Shown here: piece by piece, positions 6,706 to 14,467 of the stretch
Position numbering within the stretch: the stretch's first letter is position 1
Layout of the letters: every line of letters starts with the position of its first letter
NCBI GenBank assembly: GCA_944381745.1
Contig: CALWMI010000050.1
Location: forward strand, 1 to 41,769
DNA from: an uncultured Lachnospiraceae bacterium
Lineage (GTDB): Bacteria > Bacillota > Clostridia > Lachnospirales > Lachnospiraceae
Direction: 5' to 3'
Length of the DNA: 41,769 bases
Program-made: the position numbers and the translations under genes
Notes under the pieces: generated by a model
The model's database searches: none
The model's input: the letters and a program-made list of their open reading frames with translations, nothing else
Told to the model about the DNA's origin: nothing

Positions 6706-8688
6706 ATGGAAATGATGGGGCGAAGAGAAAGAGGCAAGAGCGGCAGGCAGCGGATGGGCAGAAAATATTGGGCGGCAGGGCTGCTCCTGGCAGCTGCGGC
6801 GGCAGTGCTCCTGTGGGGAGTTATGAGGACGCGGGGGAGGATGCCAGGCGAAGGGGACGAGGCGCGGCTTGCAGAGGAGGCGCAGCACGGGGCGGATGAG
6901 GCGCGGCTTGCAGAGGAGGCGCAGCAGGGAACGGACGAAGCGCAGCTTACAGAGGAGGCGCAGCAGGGGGCGGATGAGGCAGGGACAGATAAGCCTGCGG
7001 GCAAGGCGGGGCATGAGGATTCCGCCGCCATCCCCACAGCCGCCAGCTATGAGGAGATCTATGAGCGGCTGTCTGCCAGGGCGGTGCAGTATATCTACAA
7101 GGACTATGGGATGGAAGACGGGAGCATGGCCACGGGGGAGGCGGCAGGCGGGCGCGCCCAGCTGGAAAATGCCATAGCTGAAGATCTGGCATCGGACAGC
7201 TATTCCCAGACAAACCTGCGCCAGGAGGGCGTGGATGAGGGAGATCTTGTGAAGACAGACGGGCAATCTCTATATGTGGTGGAAGAGGACGGTGGAGGAG
7301 TGCAGATCATCCGGCTGGACAGCCTGGAGACAGAGGCCGCTATCCAGGCCGGAGACGGCGGAGAAATCCAGGAGGTATATGTGGACGGGGACAGCCTGGT
7401 AATCCTGGAGAATTCGGAGAGCACCCGCATCGCCAGCGATGGGGATGGCATGTACTATCCAGAGACGGCCAGCGAGTGCCGTGTGCGCGTCTTTGACATC
7501 TCAGACAAGGGGAAGCCACGGGAAACCGGCAATATCTCCCAGGAGGGAAGCTTCCTGGCGGCCCGGAAGATCGGGGACTGGATGTATCTGTTCACATCCT
7601 GCTATAAGGACTGGCTGGGGACGGCAGAGGAGCCCCAGCAGTATATCCCGGAGGCGGCGGGGGCTCTCCTGGCCTGGGAAGACATTTATCTGCCGGGGGC
7701 AGAGGCGGCGGACCGCTATGTGCTGATGGGGGCGGTGCATGTGCAGGAGCCGCAGCAGGCGGGGGACAGGAAGGGAGTCCTCCTGCCCTACTGCGACCTC
7801 TATGTGTCCGGGCAGAGCGTCTGGTTCTCCACCCCGGAGTACGGGGACAATGGAAACCAGACGGCGATCTACTGCTTCGGCCTGGAGGACGGGGATATAT
7901 GGGCGAAGGGAGCCGCCAAGGTGCCCGGGGAGCTCCACGACAGCTTTAGCCTGGACGAGTACAAGGGCTGCCTGCGGCTGGTGACCACCGAGTGGGATTA
8001 CGAGAGAGGGACACAGATGAACCATCTCTTTGTGCTGGACAAGGAGCTGAAAGTTATCGGGCAGATTGAGGACATCGCGCCGGGCGAGACGGTGCGCTCC
8101 GTGCGGTTCTGCCAGGACATCGGATATTTTGTCACATTCCGGAATGTGGATCCGCTGTTCACCGTGGACCTGTCGGCGCCCAGCTCCCCGGAGATTGTGG
8201 GCGAGCTGAAGGTGACTGGGTTCTCCAGCTATCTGCACCCTTACCAGGAGGGGCTGCTGCTGGGCATCGGGCAGGAGGCGGACGAGAACAGCGGGGCGGC
8301 GGAAGGCTACAAGCTGTCCATGTTTGATATCAGCGACCCGGCTGAGACAGCAGAAGCCCACAAGGAGCTGCTGGGAGCTGGGTATGTGCCGGGGGCGACG
8401 GACTACAAGGCGGTGCTGGCAGACGGGAACAGGAACCTGATCGGGCTGTGCCGGAAGAACCAGCAGGAGCTGTACTATGAGGTGTACACCTACCAGCCGG
8501 ATACAGGTTTTGCCCAGGTGCTCTCCTACCAGCTGGCCAAAGCGGACAGCGTGGACGGCTATGTCAACGAGAACCTTGTGCGGGGGCTGTACGCCGGGGA
8601 GACGTTCTATGTGGTGAGCCCGGCGGAGATTGCCGCCTTCGACATGGGCCAGGAATTTGAGAGGACAGGAGGACGGATGCTGCCGTAG
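6706..8688 (+). CDS. membrane-anchored beta-propeller domain protein (COG4880-like)
   Basis: About 660 residues. After a short basic N-terminus comes one hydrophobic segment (YWAAGLLLAAAAAVLLWGVM), read as an uncleaved signal anchor, so the bulk is extracellular. Next is a Glu/Ala-rich stalk made of three 13-residue repeats, then a large region with the family signature TNLRQEGVDEGDLVKTDG and repeated beta-strand blocks (VRVFDISDKGKP, MFDISDPAE) as in secreted C-terminal beta-propeller proteins distantly related to WD40. Members are extracellular and their ligands are unknown. The start is one of ATG 6706, 6712 or 6715; AGGAGG at 6697-6702 favours 6706 or 6712. No clear partner genes. Confidence 0.86.
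   Translation: MEMMGRRERGKSGRQRMGRKYWAAGLLLAAAAAVLLWGVMRTRGRMPGEGDEARLAEEAQHGADEARLAEEAQQGTDEAQLTEEAQQGADEAGTDKPAGKAGHEDSAAIPTAASYEEIYERLSARAVQYIYKDYGMEDGSMATGEAAGGRAQLENAIAEDLASDSYSQTNLRQEGVDEGDLVKTDGQSLYVVEEDGGGVQIIRLDSLETEAAIQAGDGGEIQEVYVDGDSLVILENSESTRIASDGDGMYYPETASECRVRVFDISDKGKPRETGNISQEGSFLAARKIGDWMYLFTSCYKDWLGTAEEPQQYIPEAAGALLAWEDIYLPGAEAADRYVLMGAVHVQEPQQAGDRKGVLLPYCDLYVSGQSVWFSTPEYGDNGNQTAIYCFGLEDGDIWAKGAAKVPGELHDSFSLDEYKGCLRLVTTEWDYERGTQMNHLFVLDKELKVIGQIEDIAPGETVRSVRFCQDIGYFVTFRNVDPLFTVDLSAPSSPEIVGELKVTGFSSYLHPYQEGLLLGIGQEADENSGAAEGYKLSMFDISDPAETAEAHKELLGAGYVPGATDYKAVLADGNRNLIGLCRKNQQELYYEVYTYQPDTGFAQVLSYQLAKADSVDGYVNENLVRGLYAGETFYVVSPAEIAAFDMGQEFERTGGRMLP
6856..6972 (+). repeat. 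in-frame 39 bp coding repeat (three copies plus a partial)
   Basis: Three 39-base copies encode DEARLAEEAQHGA, DEARLAEEAQQGT and DEAQLTEEAQQGA, followed by a partial DEAG. The unit keeps the reading frame, so copy-number change would lengthen or shorten the stalk between membrane anchor and propeller by 13 residues at a time. Confidence 0.9.
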
Positions 8689-8770
8689 GAACCATGCGGC
8701 GCAGGAAGGGCGGAAGGCGGCCACAGCCCTTGAAAATAAAGGAAAAAAGCGGTTTTCCTGCAAAAATCCC

Positions 8771-8800
8771 TTGTGTGCGCCGCGCCTGCTATGGTAGTAT
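8771..8800 (+). promoter_or_regulatory. possible promoter of the E2-like gene
   Basis: TTGTGT (8771-8776), 18 bases, TAGTAT (8795-8800), about 60 bases before the ATG at 8863. Both hexamers deviate from consensus. Confidence 0.45.
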
Positions 8801-8862
8801 GAAAGCAAGCGAAGGATAGGCAGGCGGGCGGCGCTGATAAAATAGAGGGGGCTTGCAGGATC

Positions 8863-9738
8863 ATGAAAGAGAAGAGATGTTACGACGGTTATCTGGTGAA
8901 AAAGCTGGATCCGGTGGTGTTTATGATGCCTTATGTCATGCCAAGGAGGACAGACAGCGAGGTCATGGTGGATCTGCGGCTGGATCTGGAGAAGGTGGAG
9001 GCCTTTATCCGTGAGAACCGCAAGCAGATCCCGGATCTGACCTTGTATCATTTCATATTTGCGGCTTTGGTGCGGGCGGCGGCAGTGACACCCCAGATCA
9101 ACCGGTTTATCACGGGCAACCGGATTTACCAGCGCAGGTCTGTGCGCATTTCCATGATGGTGAAGAAGCGCCTGGAGATTGAGGGGAAGGAGTCCACCAT
9201 CTATCCCACCTTTGAAAATTCAGACACGCTGGAGGAGATTGTGCGCAAGACAAAGCAGGTGACGGATGAGGCGTTTGCCAAGCTGGACGCGGAGAGCAAC
9301 GGCTTCGACCGGCTGGTGGGGGTGCTCTATGCCACCCCGGCCTGGGTTCTGCGCCTCTTTGTGAAGACCCTGCTGCTGCTGGACCGCTACGGGAAGCTGC
9401 CCAGGGCGCTGGTGGACCTGCAGCCGTTCCACTCCGCGTTCTTTGTGACAAACGTGGGCTCCATCGGCCTTCCCGTCATCTACCACCATCTGTATGAGTT
9501 CGGCACGACCTCCGGCTTTCTGAGCATTGGCAAGAAGGAGATCGTCACCAGCATCACGCCCAAGGGCGTGATTAAGACGAAGAAGGTGCTGCCGGTGAAG
9601 CTTGTGCTGGACGGCAGGATCTGCGACGGCTACACCTATTCCTGCGCCTTCCGCACCATCCGGAAATGCTTTGAGCATCCGGAGTGGCTGCTGGAGTCCT
9701 ACCAGCCGGAGGAAGAGAATTTCTGTCAATCCTATTAA
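8863..9738 (+). CDS. free-standing 2-oxoacid dehydrogenase E2 / chloramphenicol-acetyltransferase-fold protein
   Basis: 291 residues, soluble. The whole protein corresponds to an acyltransferase catalytic domain of the E2/CAT fold with no lipoyl or subunit-binding domain. N-terminal KLDPVVFMMPYVMPRRTDSEV, a central LYHFIFAALVRAAAVTPQIN and a C-terminal KLVLDGRICDGYTYS match this fold. In catalytic E2 and CAT the last motif is (D)HRxxDG with an essential His; here that position is Gly (LDGRICDG), so ordinary acyl transfer by the known mechanism is doubtful. No E1, E3 or lipoylation genes are nearby. It may be a non-catalytic or altered-chemistry branch. GCAGGATC before ATG is a weak ribosome site. 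Confidence 0.82.
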   Translation: MKEKRCYDGYLVKKLDPVVFMMPYVMPRRTDSEVMVDLRLDLEKVEAFIRENRKQIPDLTLYHFIFAALVRAAAVTPQINRFITGNRIYQRRSVRISMMVKKRLEIEGKESTIYPTFENSDTLEEIVRKTKQVTDEAFAKLDAESNGFDRLVGVLYATPAWVLRLFVKTLLLLDRYGKLPRALVDLQPFHSAFFVTNVGSIGLPVIYHHLYEFGTTSGFLSIGKKEIVTSITPKGVIKTKKVLPVKLVLDGRICDGYTYSCAFRTIRKCFEHPEWLLESYQPEEENFCQSY

Positions 9739-9851
9739 GAATTGGGGAAAGGGCTTTTCAATTTTCCTGAAATATGGTTTAATGGTACACGGATTAACCA
9801 TCCGGCAATACAGCAGAAGTTTTAGCGGCAAGGACAAGAAAGGATCAGGAA

Positions 9852-10931
9852 ATGAAAAAAAGATATTTATTTGCGGCTGCGGTTCTGGCGGCAGGCACCC
9901 TGGCTGGCTGCTCCGGCGGGCAGGCGAAGGTGAAGACAAACTATGTGGACGACCTGGGAAAATATATAGAGCTGGGCGAGTACAAGGGAATTGAGTACGT
10001 GAAGGCGAAGACCGAGGTCACCGACGAGGATGTGGATATGGAGATCCAGGGGCTTTTGCAGGCCTACGCGGATTACGAGCACATCACAGAGGGCGTGGTG
10101 GCCGACGGGGACACGGTGAATATCAACTACACCGGCATGGAGGATGGCGTGCCTTTCGACGGAGGGACCGACGACTCTGAGGAGGGGACGAACCTTACCA
10201 TCGGTTCCGGGAGCTTTATCGACGGCTTCGAGGAGGGGCTGATCGGGGCGTCTGTGGGAGACACCGTGACGCTGAACCTGGCTTTCCCGGAGGACTATTA
10301 CAATGCGCAGATGGCAGGGGCGCAGGTTGTGTTTGAGGTGAAGGTGAACTATATCTGCGGGGAGCCGGTCGTCCCCGAGTTCGACGACGCCTTTGTCCAG
10401 GAGCATACGGAATATGACACAGCGGCGGAGTATGAGGACTATATCCGCAGCTATCTGGAGGATTACATGGAGTCCTCTGCGGAAGCCAACAACCAGGAAC
10501 TGGTGTGGCAGCAGGTGATGGACAATGCCACGATCACCCAGCTTCCCCAGGAGAAGGTGGATGAGGAAGTGGAGGCCATGTATGACGCCTATGAGGAATA
10601 CGCCGGTTACTATGGCATGACCATGGAGGATTTCCTGACGCAGTCCGGAATGACAGAGGAAGATTTCCGCACGGAGATGACCTCCTACGCCGAGGACACG
10701 GTGAAGCGGCAGCTGGTCTTCTATGCGATCGTGGAGGCGGAAGGCCTCACGGTGGGCGAGGAGGAGTACGGCGAGAAGGCGCAGGAGATGGCGGACAATT
10801 ACGGATATGAGACGGTGGAGGCCATGGAGGAGGCACTGGGCAAGGATGTGCTGGTGGAAGATATGCTGTGGAACAAAGTGCTGAATCTGGTCATGGAAAA
10901 TGCCAAGGCTGTGGAGAGCACGGAGGAGTAA
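9852..10931 (+). CDS. exported FKBP-type peptidyl-prolyl isomerase / trigger-factor-like lipoprotein
   Basis: 359 residues. A lipoprotein signal peptide ends in the lipobox LAGC (Cys20), so the protein is anchored outside the membrane. Residues about 86-168 form an FKBP domain (GDTVNINYTGMEDGVPFDGG; SGSFIDGFEEGLIGASVGD). The rest is a helical, acidic domain similar to the C-terminal chaperone region of trigger factor. The N-terminal ribosome-binding domain of trigger factor is missing, replaced by the signal peptide. Likely role: folding of exported proteins, comparable in place to PrsA but from a different family. AAAGGA lies seven bases before ATG. Ends 85 bases or so before a terminator. 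Confidence 0.9.
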   Translation: MKKRYLFAAAVLAAGTLAGCSGGQAKVKTNYVDDLGKYIELGEYKGIEYVKAKTEVTDEDVDMEIQGLLQAYADYEHITEGVVADGDTVNINYTGMEDGVPFDGGTDDSEEGTNLTIGSGSFIDGFEEGLIGASVGDTVTLNLAFPEDYYNAQMAGAQVVFEVKVNYICGEPVVPEFDDAFVQEHTEYDTAAEYEDYIRSYLEDYMESSAEANNQELVWQQVMDNATITQLPQEKVDEEVEAMYDAYEEYAGYYGMTMEDFLTQSGMTEEDFRTEMTSYAEDTVKRQLVFYAIVEAEGLTVGEEEYGEKAQEMADNYGYETVEAMEEALGKDVLVEDMLWNKVLNLVMENAKAVESTEE

Positions 10932-11019
10932 GCGGCAGGGCGCACATTGCGGCGTGCCAAGACCGGTTTTCCCGGCGCTCTGCGCAGGGATAGGATAAGA
11001 GATTAGTATGGGAAGAAGG

Positions 11020-11054
11020 GGTTGACCTGCATGCGGCGGGCAGCCTCTTTTTTT
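11020..11054 (+). terminator. probable intrinsic terminator after the FKBP lipoprotein gene
   Basis: GGTTGACC (11020-11027) pairs with GGGCAGCC (11038-11045) with one mismatch and a wobble, followed by TCTTTTTTT. Moderate stem but a good T-tract. Confidence 0.6.
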
Positions 11055-11214
11055 CTTTATTTTCGTCCTTTCTATAATATGATATACTCAAGGGGGATTT
11101 ACCAGACATGTAAATGGGAAAAACAGAGGAGGGAAGGGATGACGGAATGGGCAGAGACAGAGGGGATTGACAAAAGTGTGTACGGATAGCCGGAAAGCGG
11201 AGGGCTTCTGTACA

Positions 11215-11340
11215 GAATGCACAAAAAAATAATTAAAAATTATAAATTATGCAAATTGACATTTGTGGCACAAAATGACAAAATGGGTTTATAAAAAATA
11301 AAAAATTTTTTATTTTAAATTTTTTATTTTGCATTACCCA
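11215..11340. other. strongly AT-rich intergenic tract upstream of gntR
   Basis: Part of the 446-base gap 10932-11377. Composition drops sharply relative to the GC-rich surroundings. It contains runs of six A and six T, a 22-base palindrome centred at 11305/11306 (AAAATAAAAAA mirrored by TTTTTTATTTT) and a repeated TTTTTTATTTT. Such tracts can be bent DNA or UP-like elements. No gene is seen in the gap. Confidence 0.7.
11256..11284 (+). promoter_or_regulatory. gntR promoter with a palindromic operator in the spacer
   Basis: Perfect TTGACA (11256-11261), 17 bases, CAAAAT (11279-11284). The spacer holds the perfect palindrome TTTGTGGCACAAA (11262-11274), of the TTGTnnnACAA type often bound by GntR/FadR-family repressors. 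Autoregulation by the adjacent gntR product is inferred. Confidence 0.55.
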
Positions 11341-11377
11341 TATTGTTGTCGAAAGCAAAGAATATGAGGTAGAGGAT

Positions 11378-12025
11378 ATGCTATTAAAAAGAAACTTGGA
11401 CGAAGTAGTGTACGAGACAATTTGCGAAGGGTTTGTGGGGAACACCTATCTGGCGGGCAAGCGGCTGGATCCGACAGAGCTGTCAGAGCGATACCAGGTC
11501 AGCAAGACGCCGGTGATCCAGGCCCTGAAGCGGATGGCGAACGAGGGGATTGTGGAGATCACCCAGGGAGGGAAGTATTTTGTGCCAGTCGCCTCCCAGA
11601 AGGAGATCCAGGACGTGTGCCAGGCCAGGCTGATCCTGGAGGAGAATGCGCTGGCGGCCCTGTGCCACAGGAGCACCGTGGACGATTTGGCTGTCCTGAA
11701 GGGGATCAACCAGGAGCTGGTGGAATATTTTAAGAAGAAGAGCTTCGACAAATATTTCCTGAGCGACATGCATTTTCACAGAAAGATTGTGGAGCTGGCT
11801 GGGAACGGGTGTATCGCAGACCTGCACAGGATCCTGATCAACCGGTTCATCGTCGTCCGGCACACCACCGGGCTGATCCTGGCCCACAGCCAGGAGGCGT
11901 GCAAGGAGCACCTGGAGATGATCCAGGTGATCGAGGCCCACGATGAGCAGGGGGCTAAGGCCATCATCCGCAAGCACATTCTGGAGATGGAAGGACGGCT
12001 GAACGCGAAGGTCAGCGACGACTGA
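11378..12025 (+). CDS. GntR-family transcriptional regulator, FCD (FadR-like) subfamily
   Basis: 215 residues. Winged helix at about 10-70 with LDPTELSERYQVSKTPVIQALKRM as the recognition helix region, then an all-helical FCD ligand domain from about 75 to 205. Metal-type residues of FCD domains are visible (DMHFHRKIV; EHLEMIQVIEAH; IIRKHILEM). FCD regulators usually sense organic acids and repress the neighbouring catabolic operon. It precedes a DHDPS-type lyase, importer and redox genes on the same strand, so it is the likely regulator of that island. AGAGGAT precedes ATG 11378. A possible weak terminator separates it from the next gene. Confidence 0.93.
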   Translation: MLLKRNLDEVVYETICEGFVGNTYLAGKRLDPTELSERYQVSKTPVIQALKRMANEGIVEITQGGKYFVPVASQKEIQDVCQARLILEENALAALCHRSTVDDLAVLKGINQELVEYFKKKSFDKYFLSDMHFHRKIVELAGNGCIADLHRILINRFIVVRHTTGLILAHSQEACKEHLEMIQVIEAHDEQGAKAIIRKHILEMEGRLNAKVSDD

Positions 12026-12031
12026 CAGGCC

Positions 12032-12069
12032 GGTGCGCCGGCAGCGCCGCCGCGGGCACCTGGATTTTT
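12032..12069 (+). terminator. possible terminator between gntR and the lyase gene
   Basis: GGTGC (12032-12036) with GCACC (12056-12060), enclosing CGGC-AGC-GCCG, then TGGATTTTT. The T-tract starts four bases after the stem, so it is uncertain. Confidence 0.4.
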
Positions 12070-12123
12070 CTCCGGGCTGCGTGTATCTCGGGCAGGCTTC
12101 ACTCCAAGGAAAAAAGTAAGCTC

Positions 12124-12139
12124 ATCTCCCACGGGAGAT
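12124..12139. promoter_or_regulatory. perfect palindrome upstream of the lyase operon
   Basis: ATCTCCCACGGGAGAT: two 7-base arms around AC, about 45 bases before the ATG of the DHDPS-family gene. Could be an operator or a leader hairpin; no clear -35/-10 pair surrounds it (TATATT at 12156-12161 is the best -10). Confidence 0.55.
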
Positions 12140-12184
12140 TAGTGATAAGCAAAACTATATTTTAAACAGGAGGAGGACCTGAAC

Positions 12185-13090
12185 ATGGGAACTAAAGGAA
12201 CAGGCGTAATGCCGGCAGTTATGACGTTTTGGAACGCGGACGAGACTTACAACGAGAAAGAGACACTGCGCTATGTGCAGTGGGTACTGGATTGCGGCGC
12301 TCACAGCATTTCCTGCGTGGGAAGCACAGGCGAGAACATCTCCATGACCATGGAAGAGCAGAAGATGATCATGAAGAGCATCATCGACTTTGTGGATCAC
12401 CGGGTTCCGGTCTATCCGGGAACAGGAAGATACTCCACCGCCCAGACCATTGAGCTGAGCAAATATGCCCAGGAGTGCGGGGCAGACGGCGTGCTTGTCA
12501 TCATGCCTTACTACCTGCAGCCCCACAAGAGAGCGGTTGTCAACCATTTCCGGAAGCTGAGGGAAGCGATCGACATCGATATCATCCTCTACAACAACCC
12601 GAGATTCTGCGGCTATGAGATGACTCCGCTGGAGATCAAGGCGATGGTGGACGAAGGGCTCATCGATGGCATCAAGGCGGCTCACGGGGATGTCAACCGT
12701 GTCCATGAGCTGAAGTACTACTGCGGGGACAAGCTGACGGTGTTCTACGGCCATGACTATGCTCCGATGGAAGGCTTCTTCGCAGGAGCAGACGGATGGC
12801 TGAGCGGAATGCCGGCGATCTTCCCGAAGTTCTCTCGCACCCTGTACGATATCTGCGTGGTGGAGAAGGATGTGGACAAGGCTAGGGCGTACTGGAGCAA
12901 GATCCAGCCGTTCGTGGATTACTTTATCACCTATAACACCAACGACCCTCATTGGCATGAAGTGTTCAAATATGTGCTGAAATGCCTGGGCTTCGACGCC
13001 GGCCTGCCGAGGATGCCTCTGGGCGATCTGGCTCCGGAAGAGAAGAAGAAGATCGACGCTTTGCTGGCGGATATGAAGGACATTATCTGA
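12185..13090 (+). CDS. dihydrodipicolinate synthase / N-acetylneuraminate lyase superfamily protein
   Basis: 301 residues, class I aldolase-type TIM barrel. Family landmarks: GSTGE (46-50), PYY (Tyr109-110), the YNNP motif (Tyr136) and Schiff-base Lys164 in DGIKAAHGD. In true DapA the residue two after the YNxP proline is the Arg that binds the aspartate-semialdehyde carboxylate (YNVPSR); here the motif reads YNNPRFCG with Phe there and an Arg one place earlier. That argues against lysine biosynthesis and for a catabolic aldolase, dehydratase or deaminase acting on a 2-keto acid. First gene of the transporter and redox island, behind an AGGAGGA site. Candidates include keto-deoxy acid aldolases and hydroxyproline-pathway deaminases; none is proven by the sequence. 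Confidence 0.9.
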   Translation: MGTKGTGVMPAVMTFWNADETYNEKETLRYVQWVLDCGAHSISCVGSTGENISMTMEEQKMIMKSIIDFVDHRVPVYPGTGRYSTAQTIELSKYAQECGADGVLVIMPYYLQPHKRAVVNHFRKLREAIDIDIILYNNPRFCGYEMTPLEIKAMVDEGLIDGIKAAHGDVNRVHELKYYCGDKLTVFYGHDYAPMEGFFAGADGWLSGMPAIFPKFSRTLYDICVVEKDVDKARAYWSKIQPFVDYFITYNTNDPHWHEVFKYVLKCLGFDAGLPRMPLGDLAPEEKKKIDALLADMKDII

Positions 13091-13148
13091 TCGTGCCGTC
13101 TGCCGCAGGGAGAGAGGAAAGACCATAAGATATAAGGAGGGTCCGTAT

Positions 13149-14390
13149 ATGAAAAAGAATAAGCTGTTATCGATGATTATTGCGATGATGCTGGCTGCAT
13201 CCATGCTGGTTGGCTGCTCAGGCACTGCCGCAGAGGAGCCGGCGGATGCTGATGCGGCGGAGACGTCTGAGGAGGATGCAGGCGAGGAGGAGAGCGCTGA
13301 CGGCGAGGAGACGGCAGAGGCTGCCGAGGGGGATCCCATCCTGATCGGTGTCTCCGCATCGATCACCGGCTCAGCCCCGACCAACGGGATGAGGACAGAG
13401 CAGGGCGCACAGATGGCCGTGGATGAGATCAACGCGGCGGGCGGTGTTCTCGGAAGGCCGCTGGAGCTGTATGTGGCGGATGACGGCGGCGTGCAGGATA
13501 CAGGAATCAATGCGACCAACCTGATCGCGAGCCAGGGCGTTGTGGCGCAGGTAGGGCCGACCCTGTCTGGCCTGGCGCTGGCAGTGGAGGGGCTTGTGGC
13601 TGAGGCAGAATATCCGGTGCTTGTGGGCGCCACCAGCCCGAAGCTGGTAACGACAATGGATAACCCGTGGGTGTTCCGCGTGCGTGCGTCGGATACGATC
13701 CAGGCGCAGCTGGCAGCGACCTATGCGACAGAGAACCTGGGCTGCTCCAAGATCGGAATCTTCACCAACAGCAACGACTATGGCAGCGGTGCCCGCACAG
13801 TTATCGAGGAGTTTTTGACAGAGAAGGGGATTGAGTTTGTCACCGAGTCCCACAATACAGGGGATACCGACATGACCGGCCAGGTGCTGAGGCTGATCGA
13901 CGCAGGTGTGGACTGTGTTATCGTGTGGACGGACGACGCGGAGACCGCCCTGGCGGCGCGCCAGTTCTATGACCTGGGCCTGGATGTGCCGGTGATCGGT
14001 TCTACCTCTATCTCCACGCCGCAGGTGAACGAGCTGTGCCAGCCGGAGTGGCTGGATAACTGGTACAGCTGCACAGACTTCACGACTTCCAATGATTCTG
14101 AGATCGTACAGACCTTTGTACAGAATTTCAACGAGAAATACGGGGAGGATCCGGAGCTGTACGCGGTTACCTACTATAGCGCAGTTTACCTGCTGAAGGA
14201 TGCAATCGAGAGAGCCGGGAGCGTGGACAGCGCAGCCATCAGGGATGCCCTCGCAGAGACAGACGGGCTGGAGGTTCCGATTGGAACTTACCGCGCGAAT
14301 GACATGCGGGAGATGATCCACGGCGGCACGATATGTAAAATGGTAGACGGAAAAGCTGAATTCCTGGAATATGTGCTTGTAGAGGACTGA
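13149..14390 (+). CDS. livK: branched-chain-amino-acid-type ABC transporter substrate-binding lipoprotein
   Basis: 413 residues. Signal peptide with lipobox LVGC (Cys23), then an acidic Glu/Ala linker (about 27-60), then a type I periplasmic-binding fold of the Leu/Ile/Val class (PILIGVSASITGSAPTNGMRTEQGAQMAVDEIN; GPTLSGLALAV; YAVTYYSAVYLLKDAIERAG). It captures the substrate outside the cell for LivHMGF. The class also carries amides, urea, aromatic acids and other carboxylates, so the substrate need not be an amino acid. Strong TAAGGAGGG site. Followed by an intrinsic terminator before livH, which would raise its level above the permease genes. Confidence 0.94.
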   Translation: MKKNKLLSMIIAMMLAASMLVGCSGTAAEEPADADAAETSEEDAGEEESADGEETAEAAEGDPILIGVSASITGSAPTNGMRTEQGAQMAVDEINAAGGVLGRPLELYVADDGGVQDTGINATNLIASQGVVAQVGPTLSGLALAVEGLVAEAEYPVLVGATSPKLVTTMDNPWVFRVRASDTIQAQLAATYATENLGCSKIGIFTNSNDYGSGARTVIEEFLTEKGIEFVTESHNTGDTDMTGQVLRLIDAGVDCVIVWTDDAETALAARQFYDLGLDVPVIGSTSISTPQVNELCQPEWLDNWYSCTDFTTSNDSEIVQTFVQNFNEKYGEDPELYAVTYYSAVYLLKDAIERAGSVDSAAIRDALAETDGLEVPIGTYRANDMREMIHGGTICKMVDGKAEFLEYVLVED

Positions 14391-14403
14391 TTACTTTAGC
14401 TTG

Positions 14404-14438
14404 GCCGCGCACTGAGTAATTGGTGCGCGGCTATTTTT
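14404..14438 (+). terminator. intrinsic terminator inside the operon, between livK and livH
   Basis: Perfect 9-base stem GCCGCGCAC (14404-14412) with GTGCGCGGC (14423-14431), 10-base loop, then TATTTTT. It begins 14 bases after the livK stop and lies 30 bases before the livH start. Likely a partial terminator. Confidence 0.85.
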
Positions 14439-14467
14439 GGCCATTACCTGAGAGGAGGTATCGCATT

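Noticed and set aside
11215-11340. AT-rich tract as an insertion site of a mobile element
   Set aside because: No transposase, terminal inverted repeats, target duplication or integrase gene is visible on either side.
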